Below are positions 1 through 9,765 of a stretch of 64,000 nt of DNA, one piece after another. Under the pieces are notes generated by a model, which had not been told where the DNA came from, did no database searches, and worked only from the letters and a program-made list of their open reading frames with translations. The translations under genes and the position numbers were made by a program. Origin of the DNA: Magicicada septendecula (lineage: Eukaryota > Arthropoda > Insecta > Hemiptera > Cicadidae); contig CM068367.1 of NCBI GenBank assembly GCA_034769895.1, forward strand, positions 1,315,115,046 through 1,315,179,045, given 5' to 3'. Position 1 is the stretch's first letter. Each line of letters opens with the position of its first letter.

Positions 1-146
1 AATGACTTTTGAATACTCAGTCGTACATATTACTTAAGTATTTTTCAGCAGCTACTGCAATTACACTACTGCATATAAAATCTTTTTTTTTTTTTTTTCA
101 TTAGCAAACTTTTATATTTCGTTTGCCTCTGTGTTTGTTTTTTTAT

Positions 147-430
147 CTTCTTCCGATAGTTCCTATCCGTTCCGGATGTTGGATATCATACAGACTATTT
201 TAACTTTCTGCACTGCTGCACGGAATAAGTCAGTTGTATTCATGCCAAACCAGGTCCTTAAATTTCTCAGCCATGAGATTCTCGGTCGCCCAACTCCTGT
301 TTTTCCAACTACTTTTCCCTGTAGTATGGACTGCAATACTCGTAAGTAAAATCTCTGTTCATTTCTCACGAATGTCCCCGATACTGAAGCTTTCTTATTT
401 ACACTGTGTTATTAACTTCCCTTTGTTTTT
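147..430 (-). mobile_element. LINE (non-LTR retrotransposon) 3' end, 5'-truncated
   Basis: The minus strand at 369-163 reads as a C-terminal tail of LINE reverse-transcriptase polyproteins: a basic GVGRPRISWLRNLRTWFG block followed by a stretch ending ISNIRNG and a stop. A second copy of the same family lies in the opposite orientation at 2296-2623 and keeps the same 3' end (GGATAGGAACTATC then GAAGAAGAT). The frame is disturbed upstream of the tail, so this is a dead fragment. Only the last ~90 codons are present and there is no RT core. Clade not assigned. Confidence 0.8.
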
Positions 431-459
431 TATAATCTTTTTTTGTGTCGGCCATCTAA

Positions 460-975
460 GGACCAACATGCCAATTTCAATTCTTTACTCTCTGTTCTTT
501 TCTTTTTCTCCAATATTCTTTCATCTTTTCACTGTGTCTCTTCTTCCTGTCTTCAGTCCACTTTGAACCTGCGTTTTTCTCTCTCCTATCCTGGACTCCT
601 TTCATTTTTAACACTTTTGCCCCCCAAACGTCTATTTCAATTGCTTCTTCTGCGTGTATATTATTTTTTCTAATTCTAAATCCTTTTGGACTTCTTTAAT
701 CCAACTTGATGTTGACTTCTTCCCCTACAAATATTTGAAGATTTGCTTTGTCAACCTACTGTCGGCCATTCTATACAAATGTCCAAAATATAATAGTCTT
801 CTTTTTCTCATTGTTTCTGTTATATTTTCTATACTTTGATATATTTCATCATTACTTCTTAATTTCCAATTTTATAATCTTTATAATTTGTTGAAATTTT
901 TCTCATAGCTTGTATTAAATATTTCTCCCTTGAACTTTCTTTCAACTTGAATTCGTCTGTTATGCTTGAAAATAG
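460..975 (-). mobile_element. LINE C-terminal fragment, second family
   Basis: Read on the minus strand, the segment gives pieces of a LINE ORF2 C-terminus: a QVERKFKGEIFN-like stretch, then MRKRRLLYFGHLYRMADSRL, then a charged stretch KKRHSEKMKEYWRKRKEQ near the 3' end. The xxYFGHxxRMxxxRL pattern is a hallmark of the region downstream of the RT domain in many arthropod LINEs. Stops and frame changes show that it is decayed. It abuts the LINE tail at 147-430 in the same orientation but is a different family, so this is two insertions side by side or nested. Confidence 0.65.
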
Positions 976-2287
976 TAGATTAAGTCGGACCAAAACCATT
1001 AAAAACCTCGATTAAATGCATTAAATACGTGTTTTCTGCATTGTAATCGTAATTATTAGTGCAACGTTTTCTTTCGTCTCGTTGAGCGTAATTTATGATT
1101 CGTATTAGTTACACACGCCGTCAACAGACAGCTGAGCTGAGCACATCGTATATTATCATTAAGAAGTAGGATAGACAGTGTCCGGATAATGTGTTTTTAT
1201 ATTACTACAATGTAAGCACGTTGCCGCAGGAATTCGATGGTTGCTTCGCATGCAACAGCAAGGTCGGTCGACGTTAACGAGAAGGTAAACGGCCTTGAAC
1301 TGACGGCCCCAGCTGTGTTTTTATGAATGACACAACATCACAAGTAAACACAACTACACAAAATAATTACATATCTCATCGCATTAGCGTCTCTGATGTA
1401 TCGTTTTTTATAGACGTAACTTTATATTGTGTACAATCGAGAAGAGAAAAGCGGCAGCGTTTCGAAACTGCAGTGTCATCTCGGCTGTAAACGTTGATTT
1501 ACTTTTCCGTGTGAATTTTTGTTAATCATAAAATACCTTATTATAGTTATTATGTTGTCTTATAAATGTGTTACTGACGGTAATAAATTAGTTTCGCGTT
1601 GCGTGTCCTTGCATTGTTTCACGTAACGATCGGTATCCGTATTTTAGCTTGTATATTTCTCGTTTCTGGTATTCAATTTTCGCCCGTCTTAATCGCAGTT
1701 TATACAACCTCTTGAAAATCACAAAGTTTATAGTTCTGTTGTATTATATTTGTTTTTATTTATGCGGCTGTCACTATATTAAGTCACTGTATTTACTAAC
1801 GTAGTAGATTGTTACAACTGAAAATGTAAATTTTTACCTATAAAATTCAAACTACATGAAAACCGTATATACAATAATATTCGATAATCGTCTTTCAATT
1901 ACATAAAATAAAACGTCACCCACTGTTAATATGTATTTTTATTCTTTGAGTATCTCCATTCCGTAGATTCAACTTGTCTTGGGGTCAGATTAACTGCAGT
2001 ATTAGACCGACCGGTTTAACAAGATTTCTAAAATGAATACTGAATATCTATAAGTGGGAACACTGAGCTCGGGAATTAATAGACTGAATGAGCTGAGAGA
2101 CCGTCTCCCTGAAATGCAGTTTTTATATTTATATGAAGAAAATTTGTTCCTTACGTACAGCATGTAACGAATATGATTTTAGGCATTTTACTGATTTTTA
2201 GGGGCGTATTTTTGGTGGGGACGAACGGAACCGGACTCCCCCTCCCCACAGAGGGTCGAAAAAGTCGACGAAGTTTGTTAATCTATG
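976..2287. other. Non-coding stretch, nothing recognised
   Basis: About 1.3 kb of AT-rich DNA without a convincing reading frame, RNA gene or repeat structure. It is probably 5' flank or intron of the ADAMTS gene, or unrecognised old repeat. Confidence 0.4.
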
Positions 2288-2631
2288 AATTTTTAACATG
2301 GACAGCACATATAACTAATGTTTAAGTTCTTAGAAAGATGAAGAAAAAAAGGGAAGTTATTGACACAGTGAAGATAAGAAAGCTTCAGTATCTAGGACGT
2401 CTCATGAGAAATGAACAGAGATTTTACTTATTGCAGTCCATACTACAGGAAAAAGTAGTTGGAAAGAGAGGAGTTGGACGACCGAGAACCTCATGGCTGA
2501 GAAATTTAAGGACCTGGTTTGGCGTGAATACAGCTGACTTATTCCGTGCGCCAGTACAGAAAGTTAAAATAGTCTGTATGATATCCAACATCCGAAACGG
2601 ATAGGAACTATCAGAAGAAGATTAATTTTTA
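2288..2631 (+). mobile_element. 5'-truncated LINE with probable 8-bp target duplication
   Basis: The plus strand 2338-2604 encodes VKIRKLQYLGRLMRNEQRF followed by GRPRTSWLRNLRTWFG and a terminal ISNIRNG stop, the C-terminal tail of a LINE polyprotein. The same family occurs inverted at 147-430. AATTTTTA flanks the insert at 2288-2295 and 2624-2631, consistent with a target-site duplication, although an AT-rich 8-mer is weak evidence. The tail is GAAGAAGAT-like and not poly(A). The copy is about 330 bp and lacks the whole RT core. Confidence 0.75.
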
Positions 2632-3148
2632 GGCTGTTTCATTATTTTTTCAGCCGTGTACGCTAGTATAGTACTAACTATTTTTTAAAATATATAAACA
2701 TTAGATTTATTACACAGCATTAGTGCATACGTTTGAAATATGAAATATAGGAAAATCAATTCAATCAGCAAGTGTCCTGTAAACAGTGTTTCAATAACGC
2801 GTATTTTTATTGTGTTATTAACGTTTACTTTAATGGGACTGATTTCAGCTGCTTTAAAGATAATTATGTTCATTAGTCTTGTTTTTTGTTTTGTATGAAG
2901 CCGACCCTACCATCCTCAATGCCAAATTGTAGATACACCACTGTGAGAGACAAGAAGTGAATGAAATAAGCAAAGAATGGGAGCGTCCGTCAGATGTCGG
3001 ACGGGAAAAGGGATATAAGGAACAGAATGGAGACAGTAAATGGAAAGACGAGAAGGAATTCGAGGTAGACCAATGACGAGACAATTCGACGGTGTAGAAA
3101 GCTACCATGGATACGAGTCACAAAAACGACTGAAGAGGTTCATGGACT
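2632..3148. other. Gap with a possible decayed LINE tail
   Basis: No gene. The 2920-3110 part carries short basic peptides on the plus strand that vaguely resemble a LINE C-terminus, but stops are frequent and no diagnostic motif survives, so I do not call it. Confidence 0.25.
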
Positions 3149-3375
3149 CTTATTCTGGGTAGTACCGAACTGGTCCGACGGTCAAAACATTCCAAAGATA
3201 TTTTTGTTCCATAACGAAAGGTCGCGGTTGAACTGGTCCGACGGGTAGTTGACAGGTAGAGGCAGGAATTTCCGAATGGGTTACTAACCTAACCCCCCAC
3301 CCATCAAAAACTGCCTCAGTGTCAGTTCTCAGACAGTCTCAGTGCAGTGTAGTACTATACTAGTAGAAGTGTACA

Positions 3376-3744
3376 ATGTTTTCCATGTTAAGTGAGAGGG
3401 GCTTTAAGTTAGTCGTTTTTGAGGGATTTAAATATTCAAAAGGTGACAAGACACAATCGGGTCAAAAGTGGCGATGTTCTAGAAGAAAAGGGTGTTCGGC
3501 GCATTTGTTCACAGATGACGCTGGTGACATTTTATTAAATACTGTTGGTGTGCATAACCATGAACCATGTCCCGACCTAAGTAGACATTACATTTCTAAC
3601 AGTGTAAAACGCAAGGCAAGTGAAACATTACTGGAACCTCCTGCAAAATTGATAAGAAGAGAGATTACGTCCGCTCCCGATTCCTTGCCTGACAATATCA
3701 CTCGTGATGATGTCGAACGAGTAAGTACACTTGAACTATGCTAA
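3376..3744 (+). pseudogene. FLYWCH zinc-finger part of MULE transposase
   Basis: The 122-residue frame carries a FLYWCH-type DNA-binding finger: aromatic/hydrophobic residues at 10-20, W32-x-C34, C40-S-A-H and the closing H60-N-H62. This is the N-terminal domain of many animal MULE transposases and presumably binds the repeated terminal motif. The frame closes shortly after a basic linker (KLIRREI). The downstream transposase continues in the next frame (from about 3731), so a one-base frameshift near 3725-3735 is the simplest reading. A GTAAGT at 3721 and a TTACAG ending at 3811 would also keep the frame if spliced, but would remove residues that look conserved (KNLPPLPK). The ATG at 3376 is the first in frame. 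Confidence 0.8.
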
Positions 3745-4489
3745 AAGAAAAAATCTTCCTCCTCTTCCGAAATGTGCTGGCGATGTCCACGAAGCTCTTG
3801 ACAGCTTACAGATCAAGACTAACAAAGGTGAGGATATGTTGTTACTGAATATTGCCACTGAAAATATTATCGTTTCCTGTCCTAAGAGTAATGTGGAGTA
3901 TCTAGTAAAAACTGATAAAATATTTATTGATGGGACATTTTCTTTTGTAGCTAAATACTTTTACCAATTTTTCACAATACATAGTGTAGAGAATGGGAAT
4001 TACATACCGCTTGTCTTTTGCCTTTTACCTGACAAGAAAGAAGCAACTTATAGAAGCCTTTTTAAGCATTTGATAAAAAAATGTGAAGAAAAGAACCTAA
4101 CTTTTAAACCTAAGACTGTAACAGCCGACTTCGAAAAAGCAATACACAATGCAGTTGAATCTGTTTGGCCTACAGTAGAAGTAATTGGGTGCAGATGTGA
4201 CCTGTCTCAGGCCTGGTGGAGGAAGATACAACAAGTTGGGTTGAGCGCTGAGTACAAAAGTTCTGCATCAGACATTGGAAAAAGGTTACTCTGGGTTTTT
4301 GGGCTAAGTATGTTGAGTCCTGAGGAAGTAGGAGACGCATATGTGGAAGATCTTGAGCCAACTCAACCCTCATCTCCCAAAGTTGATAGGTTTGTCGACT
4401 ATTTAATATATGAGTGGACAATAAGGCTTCTTCGATCCAAGGAAGAAGTTATAAGTTATTTGACAAGGCCGAAAGGTTTGATATTTTAG
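3731..4489 (+). pseudogene. MULE transposase domain, C-terminally truncated
   Basis: This frame contains the MULE-type transposase core: the first catalytic Asp in KIFIDGTFSF, the second in VTADFEKAIHNAV, then the conserved GCRCDLSQAWWRKIQ segment (usually C-x-F-H-L-S-Q-x-x-W). Catalysis in this family uses a D-D-E triad. The third residue normally lies in an N-A-x-E-S-x-H motif after the point where this protein degenerates (VDYLIYEW and beyond), and I do not see it. The frame therefore lacks an expected catalytic residue and part of the C-terminus. It opens with a TTG codon rather than ATG because the true N-terminus is the FLYWCH frame just upstream. Likely immobile unless helped in trans. 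Confidence 0.82.
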
Positions 4490-4608
4490 CGTCGGACCAG
4501 TTCGACCCTACCCCCCTGTGTTAACCGTCGGACCACTTCGACCCCACTAATTGGTTGATCTCCAAATTCCTATAACCATCGGACCAATTCGACACCACCC
4601 CTTATTCT

Positions 4609-5837
4609 TTATAGTGTGTGCAACATGGCCCTAGAAGAAGTACAAGAAAACTGCGCATATTACATACTGCTATATTGTCGCTTCGGTTGAATCGCAGCCC
4701 ACAAGCGCTGTGATGTTGGAGAGACACAATAATACTCGTAGAACGAACGTTTTCAGCGTGGATTGTGAAACACGGTGTCAGCGCTGTACTGTGTGATGCA
4801 TCATTTGTCAAACGGTTTCGAAATGAATAGCGTACGAACGCCAGGCGAGACAGTAGTGTTCTCTGTAATTAGCGTCTGCAAAGAAGTAATGGATCGGTCA
4901 GCTCTGTGGGGACAATAACGAAGGATCTGTCGTGTTCAGTTAGTACGGTTGATGGTAATGAGGTGCGTAAATGTTGCAACGTATGTATCGGATACATCGG
5001 TCACCGGTTGAGTGTCTGACAGGTCTTGTTTTCAATATGTCTCTGGCCTCACCGATCGTATACGCGCGCATGCGTGTTTGTGCGTTTGTCTGTCTACCAC
5101 TTTCGTTCTTCGTTCTAACGGCATATTGCCGATAGAGTGAAATGGTTTCAAGCTTACTATATTGGCGCGAAAAGATTTCTGATACGGGAGAGGTAAAGTT
5201 GGTGTGACGTAAGCAGACTACTCTTCAAATTGCAAATAACAGTACTCCCATGTGGTTCCGTATTACTCTATTAATCACGTAAGTCTCCCCTACGCATTGA
5301 TTTAAACAATCTCGTAAAATAAGCGCATATAAACAACGCTTTTCACACCAGGTGGATGATGTACTGGATGTTTTTGCTTCTGATGTAGCCTAACTGGCGC
5401 ATGCGCAGAACGTACGTAAGCCTTCCTCCTCCCGCGTGAGAACTTCCTCGCAGCAGTGTAGTACAGAGAAAGAAAGGCAAGCGAGATAGTGTGAGAGAGA
5501 AAACCATACGTTAAAAGAAACTCTAAGAGTCGTAGTACAAAAGTACGTAGTATTAAAGCCTGGTAACTTTGAAAAAAGCCATCAGTGATTTCAGTACGCG
5601 CAGACTGGAGAAGTAATGCTCCTCCCCCTCCCACTTTCCGTCTTACTGCCCCCTTCCCTTCGGCACGCTGTATAGTTCACATACGGCGTTCGGCGAGTGA
5701 ATAACCCTTCCACATAGTTGCCTCGCATCACGTGACTTTCTCCTATGATTGTCCCAAGTGTGTCAAAAATGTTTGTTATGCGCAGGTAGTTTTCAGCGTT
5801 GTGTACAAAAAAACGCTATAATTGTGGCGCTATAATT
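4609..5837. other. Non-coding, relatively CpG-rich stretch
   Basis: No convincing gene. The stretch contains more CpG and GC-rich words than its surroundings (around 5040-5110 and 5390-5450), several alternating CG/CA runs and one NRF1-like palindrome (listed separately). It could be a regulatory region upstream of the visible ADAMTS exons, or an old repeat. Confidence 0.3.
5394..5407. promoter_or_regulatory. NRF1/EWG-like palindromic site
   Basis: TGGCGCATGCGCAG matches the palindromic core (GCGCATGCGC) bound by NRF1 in animals and by erect wing (EWG) in insects. It sits in a locally GC-rich stretch. Function is inference; no transcription start is identified. Confidence 0.3.
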
Positions 5838-6130
5838 ATGAACTATACCATCTTTACAAAGAGCCGGACATTGTCAGGATAATCAAAATATACAGGCTAA
5901 AGTAGGTCGGACACATAGAGAGAATGGAAGAAGGGCAGCCTATGAAACATATTTTCTACCAGAAACCAATCGGTAGTAGAAAAAGGGGAAGACCCCGAAG
6001 TAGATTCAAAGGCCAGATAGAGGAGGACCTGAGACAGCTTATCATAAACTGGAAAGCCAAGGCACGCAATAGGGAAAAATGGAATCATACTTGGAGCACG
6101 CCAAGACTCACCAAGGGTTGAGGTAAAGAA
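5838..6130 (+). mobile_element. 5'-truncated LINE C-terminal tail
   Basis: The plus strand reads LYKEPDIVRIIKIYRLK, stop, VGHIERM, then RKRGRPRSRFKGQIEEDLRQ and a terminal NREKWNHTW segment. The pattern EPDIVxxIKxxRLxWxGHxxRM...GRPRxRW...DLxxL...NRxxW is the usual C-terminal tail of arthropod LINE polyproteins. The open frame 5924-6121 is only the last 65 residues. At least one stop precedes it, where W is expected before VGH. No clear target duplication was found. Confidence 0.8.
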
Positions 6131-7391
6131 AGTAGCTAATACAGTTTTTTTAAAAACCCAATATTCTCATTCAACTAGATAAGTCTATTGAGATTATTAA
6201 CAGTTAAGTCTGTTTACTCATAAAACACTAAACGTCTGACATAATTTATGAATTTGGTGGGGTATTTTAAGCGGGAATTTTATGATTTACGGATTATCGG
6301 CGATCGGCGAGCCAGACATTGTGAAATTTGTGAAAAATCACTACGTTGTGACTACTAAAATCGTGATAGCTTAAAATATGGTCATTTGAATCACGATTGG
6401 AATTGGATTGGATATGGTCACAATGGAATTTGATCGTCTCGAACAAAAGTAAACTCATCAGCTAATAGAAATTTAGGGCACTAGACGCCGTTCAAAACTA
6501 ATTATTTCCTTTTTCGTTCCCCAGATTTTTTAAAATTATTTAAGTTATGTACTGTTGCTCTTCAATACTGCTTTCTTCCTATAGCAGTGTACCCTAGCTT
6601 CGATTATTAAAGAATACCGTCTTTTTCGTAGTCAAGATTTTCATATTTGCGCTTTGTTTATCTTTGGAAAAGTACAGCAGCCATTGGTCCCTCCGTATAT
6701 AGTATATATATCCTAGAAGGCAGGCTGGACATTATGGTACCGGAAAAATGGTACGAGTGTGCTTACGTTATCATGTAACAAGAAAAACGTCGCTCAAAGA
6801 CAGACTAACATTAATGTGGCAAGGTCTTTCAAGGTTACACGTTAATTAATATCTTTAGAAAACGTATGACTAAAGCGACGACGCGACGTCGGCCAGCGTG
6901 AACGCACAAATCAATATTTGACACAGTACAGGAATAATTTATAAGTTTACACGCGTCCAAATCGGATTGACAGTCGGAGAACGAAAACGTATATTGTACT
7001 CGTTCTTAACAAGACAGACAGACAGACAGACAGAAACGCGTTAGCCGTGTTAAACTATTGTGTCCAGTCATCGCGCACGGGACCGAATGTATTTTTAACA
7101 ATGACAAAACACAATTCCAAGCACGCACACACAAAACACGCCCGCGGCACGGCGTTCATTCATTTTTATCCCACGTATTTTAACGGCTTTAGTTTTCCGT
7201 ATATCAGTTACGGACAAGACTTTGTCTTCACAGTGCCGACAGATCAGTCAGATCGTCCACGTGTCATTTAATTTTTTCCACCCGACTTCTGTCCTTCACT
7301 TTCAGTTCGTCCTTCAATTTACGAGTCGTTTATAAATTTATAAAACAAACGGGATTATTATATATTATTTTTATTATTTCAGATAATGTGC
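6131..7391. other. Non-coding stretch
   Basis: No gene or clear element recognised over about 1.26 kb. It holds a short (GACA)n microsatellite at 7012-7034 and otherwise ordinary AT-rich sequence. Confidence 0.4.
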
Positions 7392-8061
7392 TTTTATCTA
7401 CACCCGTAACGTAATAGCGTGTTATCCCACTCATTTTGAGTGGGATAACAAGTTCATTATCGCACTGGTTTTGTTATCCCACTCGTTTATATTTTAAAAT
7501 TTATTGAAACATAACACAAAATACAACATAATATTACAATCTAAACATGTTATCTACTTATTGTAGATATTAATAACACAGTCTTTAGAGTTATTTAAGT
7601 AAATTCCTGTTGTAGAAGAAGATTGGAACTTTTTTCGCCATCTAGTTAAATGTTTGATCGTCAGAAGTAGTTGCAAGTTCCTTGCCCTTATTGTCGATAT
7701 CAGCAATGCCTAAAATGCCTAGAATTACCTTTTCATTCGCATTGTTTATAATCGTCTTCTCTGTGCACCATTTTTCATATCTTCCATATGCAATTTCATA
7801 TTTTGATCTCGACTTCTCTGGTATTAAGTTGGATATGGTTTTTAAAGCTTCCTCTTCAATATCTGAAGGCAAACCTTTAGATTCACTCATTTTAAAACAA
7901 CTTACAAATTACTAATTTGCAGCAAAAACAAACTATTTTTAATCATAACAACGTGGTTGCTATGGGAACGTATACGTCACAATACATTATTTCAACTGCT
8001 AGTAGACAGCTTAAATTTTCTGATTCTCACATTTTTTATTTTTCAGCGGGTGTAGATAAAA
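7392..8061 (-). mobile_element. Candidate YR (Crypton/DIRS-like recombinase) derived unit with 15-bp inverted repeats
   Basis: TTTTATCTACACCCG at 7392-7406 and its exact reverse complement at 8047-8061 enclose a 670-bp segment whose minus strand carries the N-terminal part of a tyrosine-recombinase-like protein. Near the left repeat is a perfect hairpin with 13-bp arms (7421-7449), GTTATCCCACTCA and its complement. The core TTATCCCACT recurs at 7474-7483 and 8171-8180, and a related inverted form GAGTGATAAC lies near 8085. Whether the 15-mers are element ends, recombinase-binding sites or internal repeats is not determined. Cryptons are not expected to have TIRs, which makes the arrangement odd. 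Confidence 0.5.
7642..7890 (-). pseudogene. N-terminal fragment of tyrosine recombinase-like protein
   Basis: The 82-residue minus-strand frame starts at ATG 7890 and reads ISNLIPEKSRSKYEIAYGRY then EKWC. This resembles the SAM-like core-binding domain at the N-terminus of the phage-integrase-type (YR) proteins multiplied in insect genomes, where L-P-x-K-S-x-x-x-Y-x-x-x-Y-x-x-F/Y-x-x-W is typical. The catalytic domain with its R...H-x-x-R...Y residues is absent: the frame ends after about 80 codons in DDQTFN. It is a truncated fragment or a small stand-alone DNA-binding derivative. Recognition is from family memory and is not certain. Confidence 0.5.
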
Positions 8062-8430
8062 TATTGTACGACCCACGAGTGATAACGCATTATTAATATA
8101 CTTATGTGATGGACGACTCGTGCTACGCACTTGTAGTCCAAACTTTCACACGCGTATATTAATAATGCTGTTATCCCACTTGTATCGTAAATATCTATTA
8201 TTTTACGAAAATAATCATTATCAGTCTGTTACACGTCTGGTGGGCAAGGCCTGTCCAGCTTACAACACCGAAAAAATAAATTAAAAAAAGACAGAATTCG
8301 GACGAATTATCGCAGTGTTACAGTTTTATTTTGGCGTTGCGTATCAAACAAAAGAACTCAAATTGTCTAAAAAAGGAATTAAGAAATTGATAAAACAGAC
8401 TAAATAACATCAAGGCTTTGGATTTAGTAT
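8062..8430. other. Non-coding stretch flanking the YR unit
   Basis: Contains another GTTATCCCACT motif at 8170-8180, shared with the YR-like unit to the left, suggesting that the unit extends to about 8190. Nothing else recognised. Confidence 0.35.
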
Positions 8431-8439
8431 ATACACGAA

Positions 8440-8895
8440 TTATATATTGCCTAACAAAGTATGAAAATTCTTCTTTTCCTCTTCAAGGATTAGGTTACAT
8501 AAACCTGTTCCGGCACCCATCTTATCCTCGAACGACCCATGTCTCTTCTACCAATGGCTTTTTAGTTCAGAGCCGCTTTCGGCAATCGATCCTCTGTCAT
8601 CCTTTGCAGATAATCCCACCATTGTCTTCTCTAAATTGAAATAATTAGATATTTATGTCCTTTACTTTGAGTTCTGCTCTGATATCCTCATTCCTTATTC
8701 TATCTTGCAATGTATAATTTAAAATATTTCGAAGAAACTGCATTTCAGCACTCCGAATCTTGGCGCATTCCTTTTTTGTCATGACCCACGCCTCACTCGC
8801 ATAAATCAATGTGGGTATTGCAATTGTCTTATCAAATTTAATCTTTGTGCCGTGTCTTGTTTTATTTCTAAGATTTCTATGAATCGCACCACTAT
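8440..8895 (-). mobile_element. LINE ORF2 C-terminal fragment
   Basis: The minus strand from about 8890 gives TIAIPTLIYASEAWVMTKKE, then AEMQFLRNILNYTLQDRIRN, EDIRAELKVKDI, and after frame breaks RLPKAALN..GRRDMGRSRIRWVPEQV. These are the ordered landmarks downstream of a LINE RT: LxYGSEAWxxxKxx, AEMRFLR, RDRIRNxDIR, GRRxxGRPRxRW. Several stops and shifts mark it as decayed. The 5' end is truncated inside the post-RT region, and the 3' end lies near 8440. Confidence 0.85.
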
Positions 8896-8956
8896 ATATG
8901 AATACGAATCGTATTATATATTATATGAATTCATTTTAATAATGACAATTTTTTAA

Positions 8957-9513
8957 ATTAGGAACTACAGGGCTGTAGGGCCGCGGTCGATTGCTTACAG
9001 CTTGGTTAATTTTCTAAACGTGTCGGTTTTCCACCGGAGGCCTTCTTCAGTAGAAACGCGTTCAGCAAAGGGTGGGAGGCAGAACGCATTTCATACAGAG
9101 GTATAGTTTGATGTGCAAAGCGCAGGCAGGCTCGGTAAAGCAGCATACCAAATCCTACTTAGAGACACGCTTTCTCCACGTCGGTTCATTGCAATCAAAG
9201 CATACTTCTGGATTTTACTGGACTAAATGTGAAGGCGAGCGAAGTAACTCCTCACCGAAGACAAGATCTTGGTCTCCTCGAAAAGAACGCGATGGTCTGC
9301 GTCGGCAAGAGCATGCTCAGCGACTACGGACTTCAGACGCAAACGATAACATCGACCCGTGTTCACTGATGCGGGTGCGGATACTACCCTTAGTGGTGCT
9401 AATGAATACCAATGTTTCTAGTGAAGAAGACCTCCCCGGGTGGACGACACGTTTAGAAATTTAACCAAATTGTAAGCGATTGACCGCGGCCTAACAGCCC
9501 TGTAGTTCCTAAT
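8957..9513 (-). mobile_element. Penelope-like element fragment in a fold-back with ~100-bp inverted arms
   Basis: Left arm (8957-9050) and right arm (about 9415-9513) are inverted copies. Both begin, reading inward, ATTAGGAACTACAGGGCTGT, and they share TAAACGTGTCG and a CTTCTTCA-TAGAAAC stretch. Between them the minus strand (about 9345-9140) encodes SVVAEHALADADHRVLFEE, then TKILSSVRSYFARLH and SSKIQKYALIAMN, resembling the end of a GIY-YIG endonuclease domain of Penelope-like elements (xxVAxHA...HxxxFxxTxIL). Inverted duplication of termini is common in Penelope insertions. The fragment is broken. A TA dinucleotide flanks both GGAACTACAGGG ends, so a TIR transposon carrying Penelope sequence cannot be excluded. 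Confidence 0.6.
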
Positions 9514-9725
9514 CTCAATAATGTTGACTCCGGGGCCGCGACAGCCTTCACAGTAGATTGAAGTATGAAATGTCGGTGGTGGAGGGTCCACTCAATGAAA
9601 AGAATTACAAGGGAAGGCACAGATTGGAGTATATGAGATTACTGAGGATATGAGATAACATAGGTTAGGTATTTTGGAGATGGAGAGATTGGCTCAGGGT
9701 AGGAGAAGCTGGAGGATCGCATCGA

Positions 9726-9765
<40 letters not shown>

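Larger units (their letters stand above)
3149..4608 (+). mobile_element. Mutator-like (FLYWCH-MULE) DNA transposon with TIRs and 8-bp TSD
   Basis: Direct repeats CTTATTCT at 3149-3156 and 4601-4608 bracket an element of 1444 bp (3157-4600). Its ends are inverted repeats: GGGTAGTACCGAACTGGTCC on the left, and GGGTGGTGTCGAATTGGTCC as the reverse complement of the right end. I count 21 matches over the first 26 positions. The core CGAANTGGTCCGAYGG recurs: two copies on the left (about 3165-3182 and 3228-3245) and three inverted copies on the right (about 4490-4507, 4525-4542, 4575-4593). It encodes FLYWCH and MULE-transposase segments. An 8-bp TSD fits Mutator-group transposition. Both ends are readable, so it is a complete but short, probably non-autonomous copy. 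Confidence 0.88.

Noticed and set aside
4690-4900. Possible mariner-type helix-turn-helix peptide (ASFVKRFRNE on the plus strand)
   Set aside because: The similarity is short, a stop follows directly, and no other mariner motif or terminal repeat is nearby.
9072-9464. 130-codon plus-strand ORF
   Set aside because: It is the antisense shadow of a Penelope-like remnant on the minus strand and has no recognisable domain.
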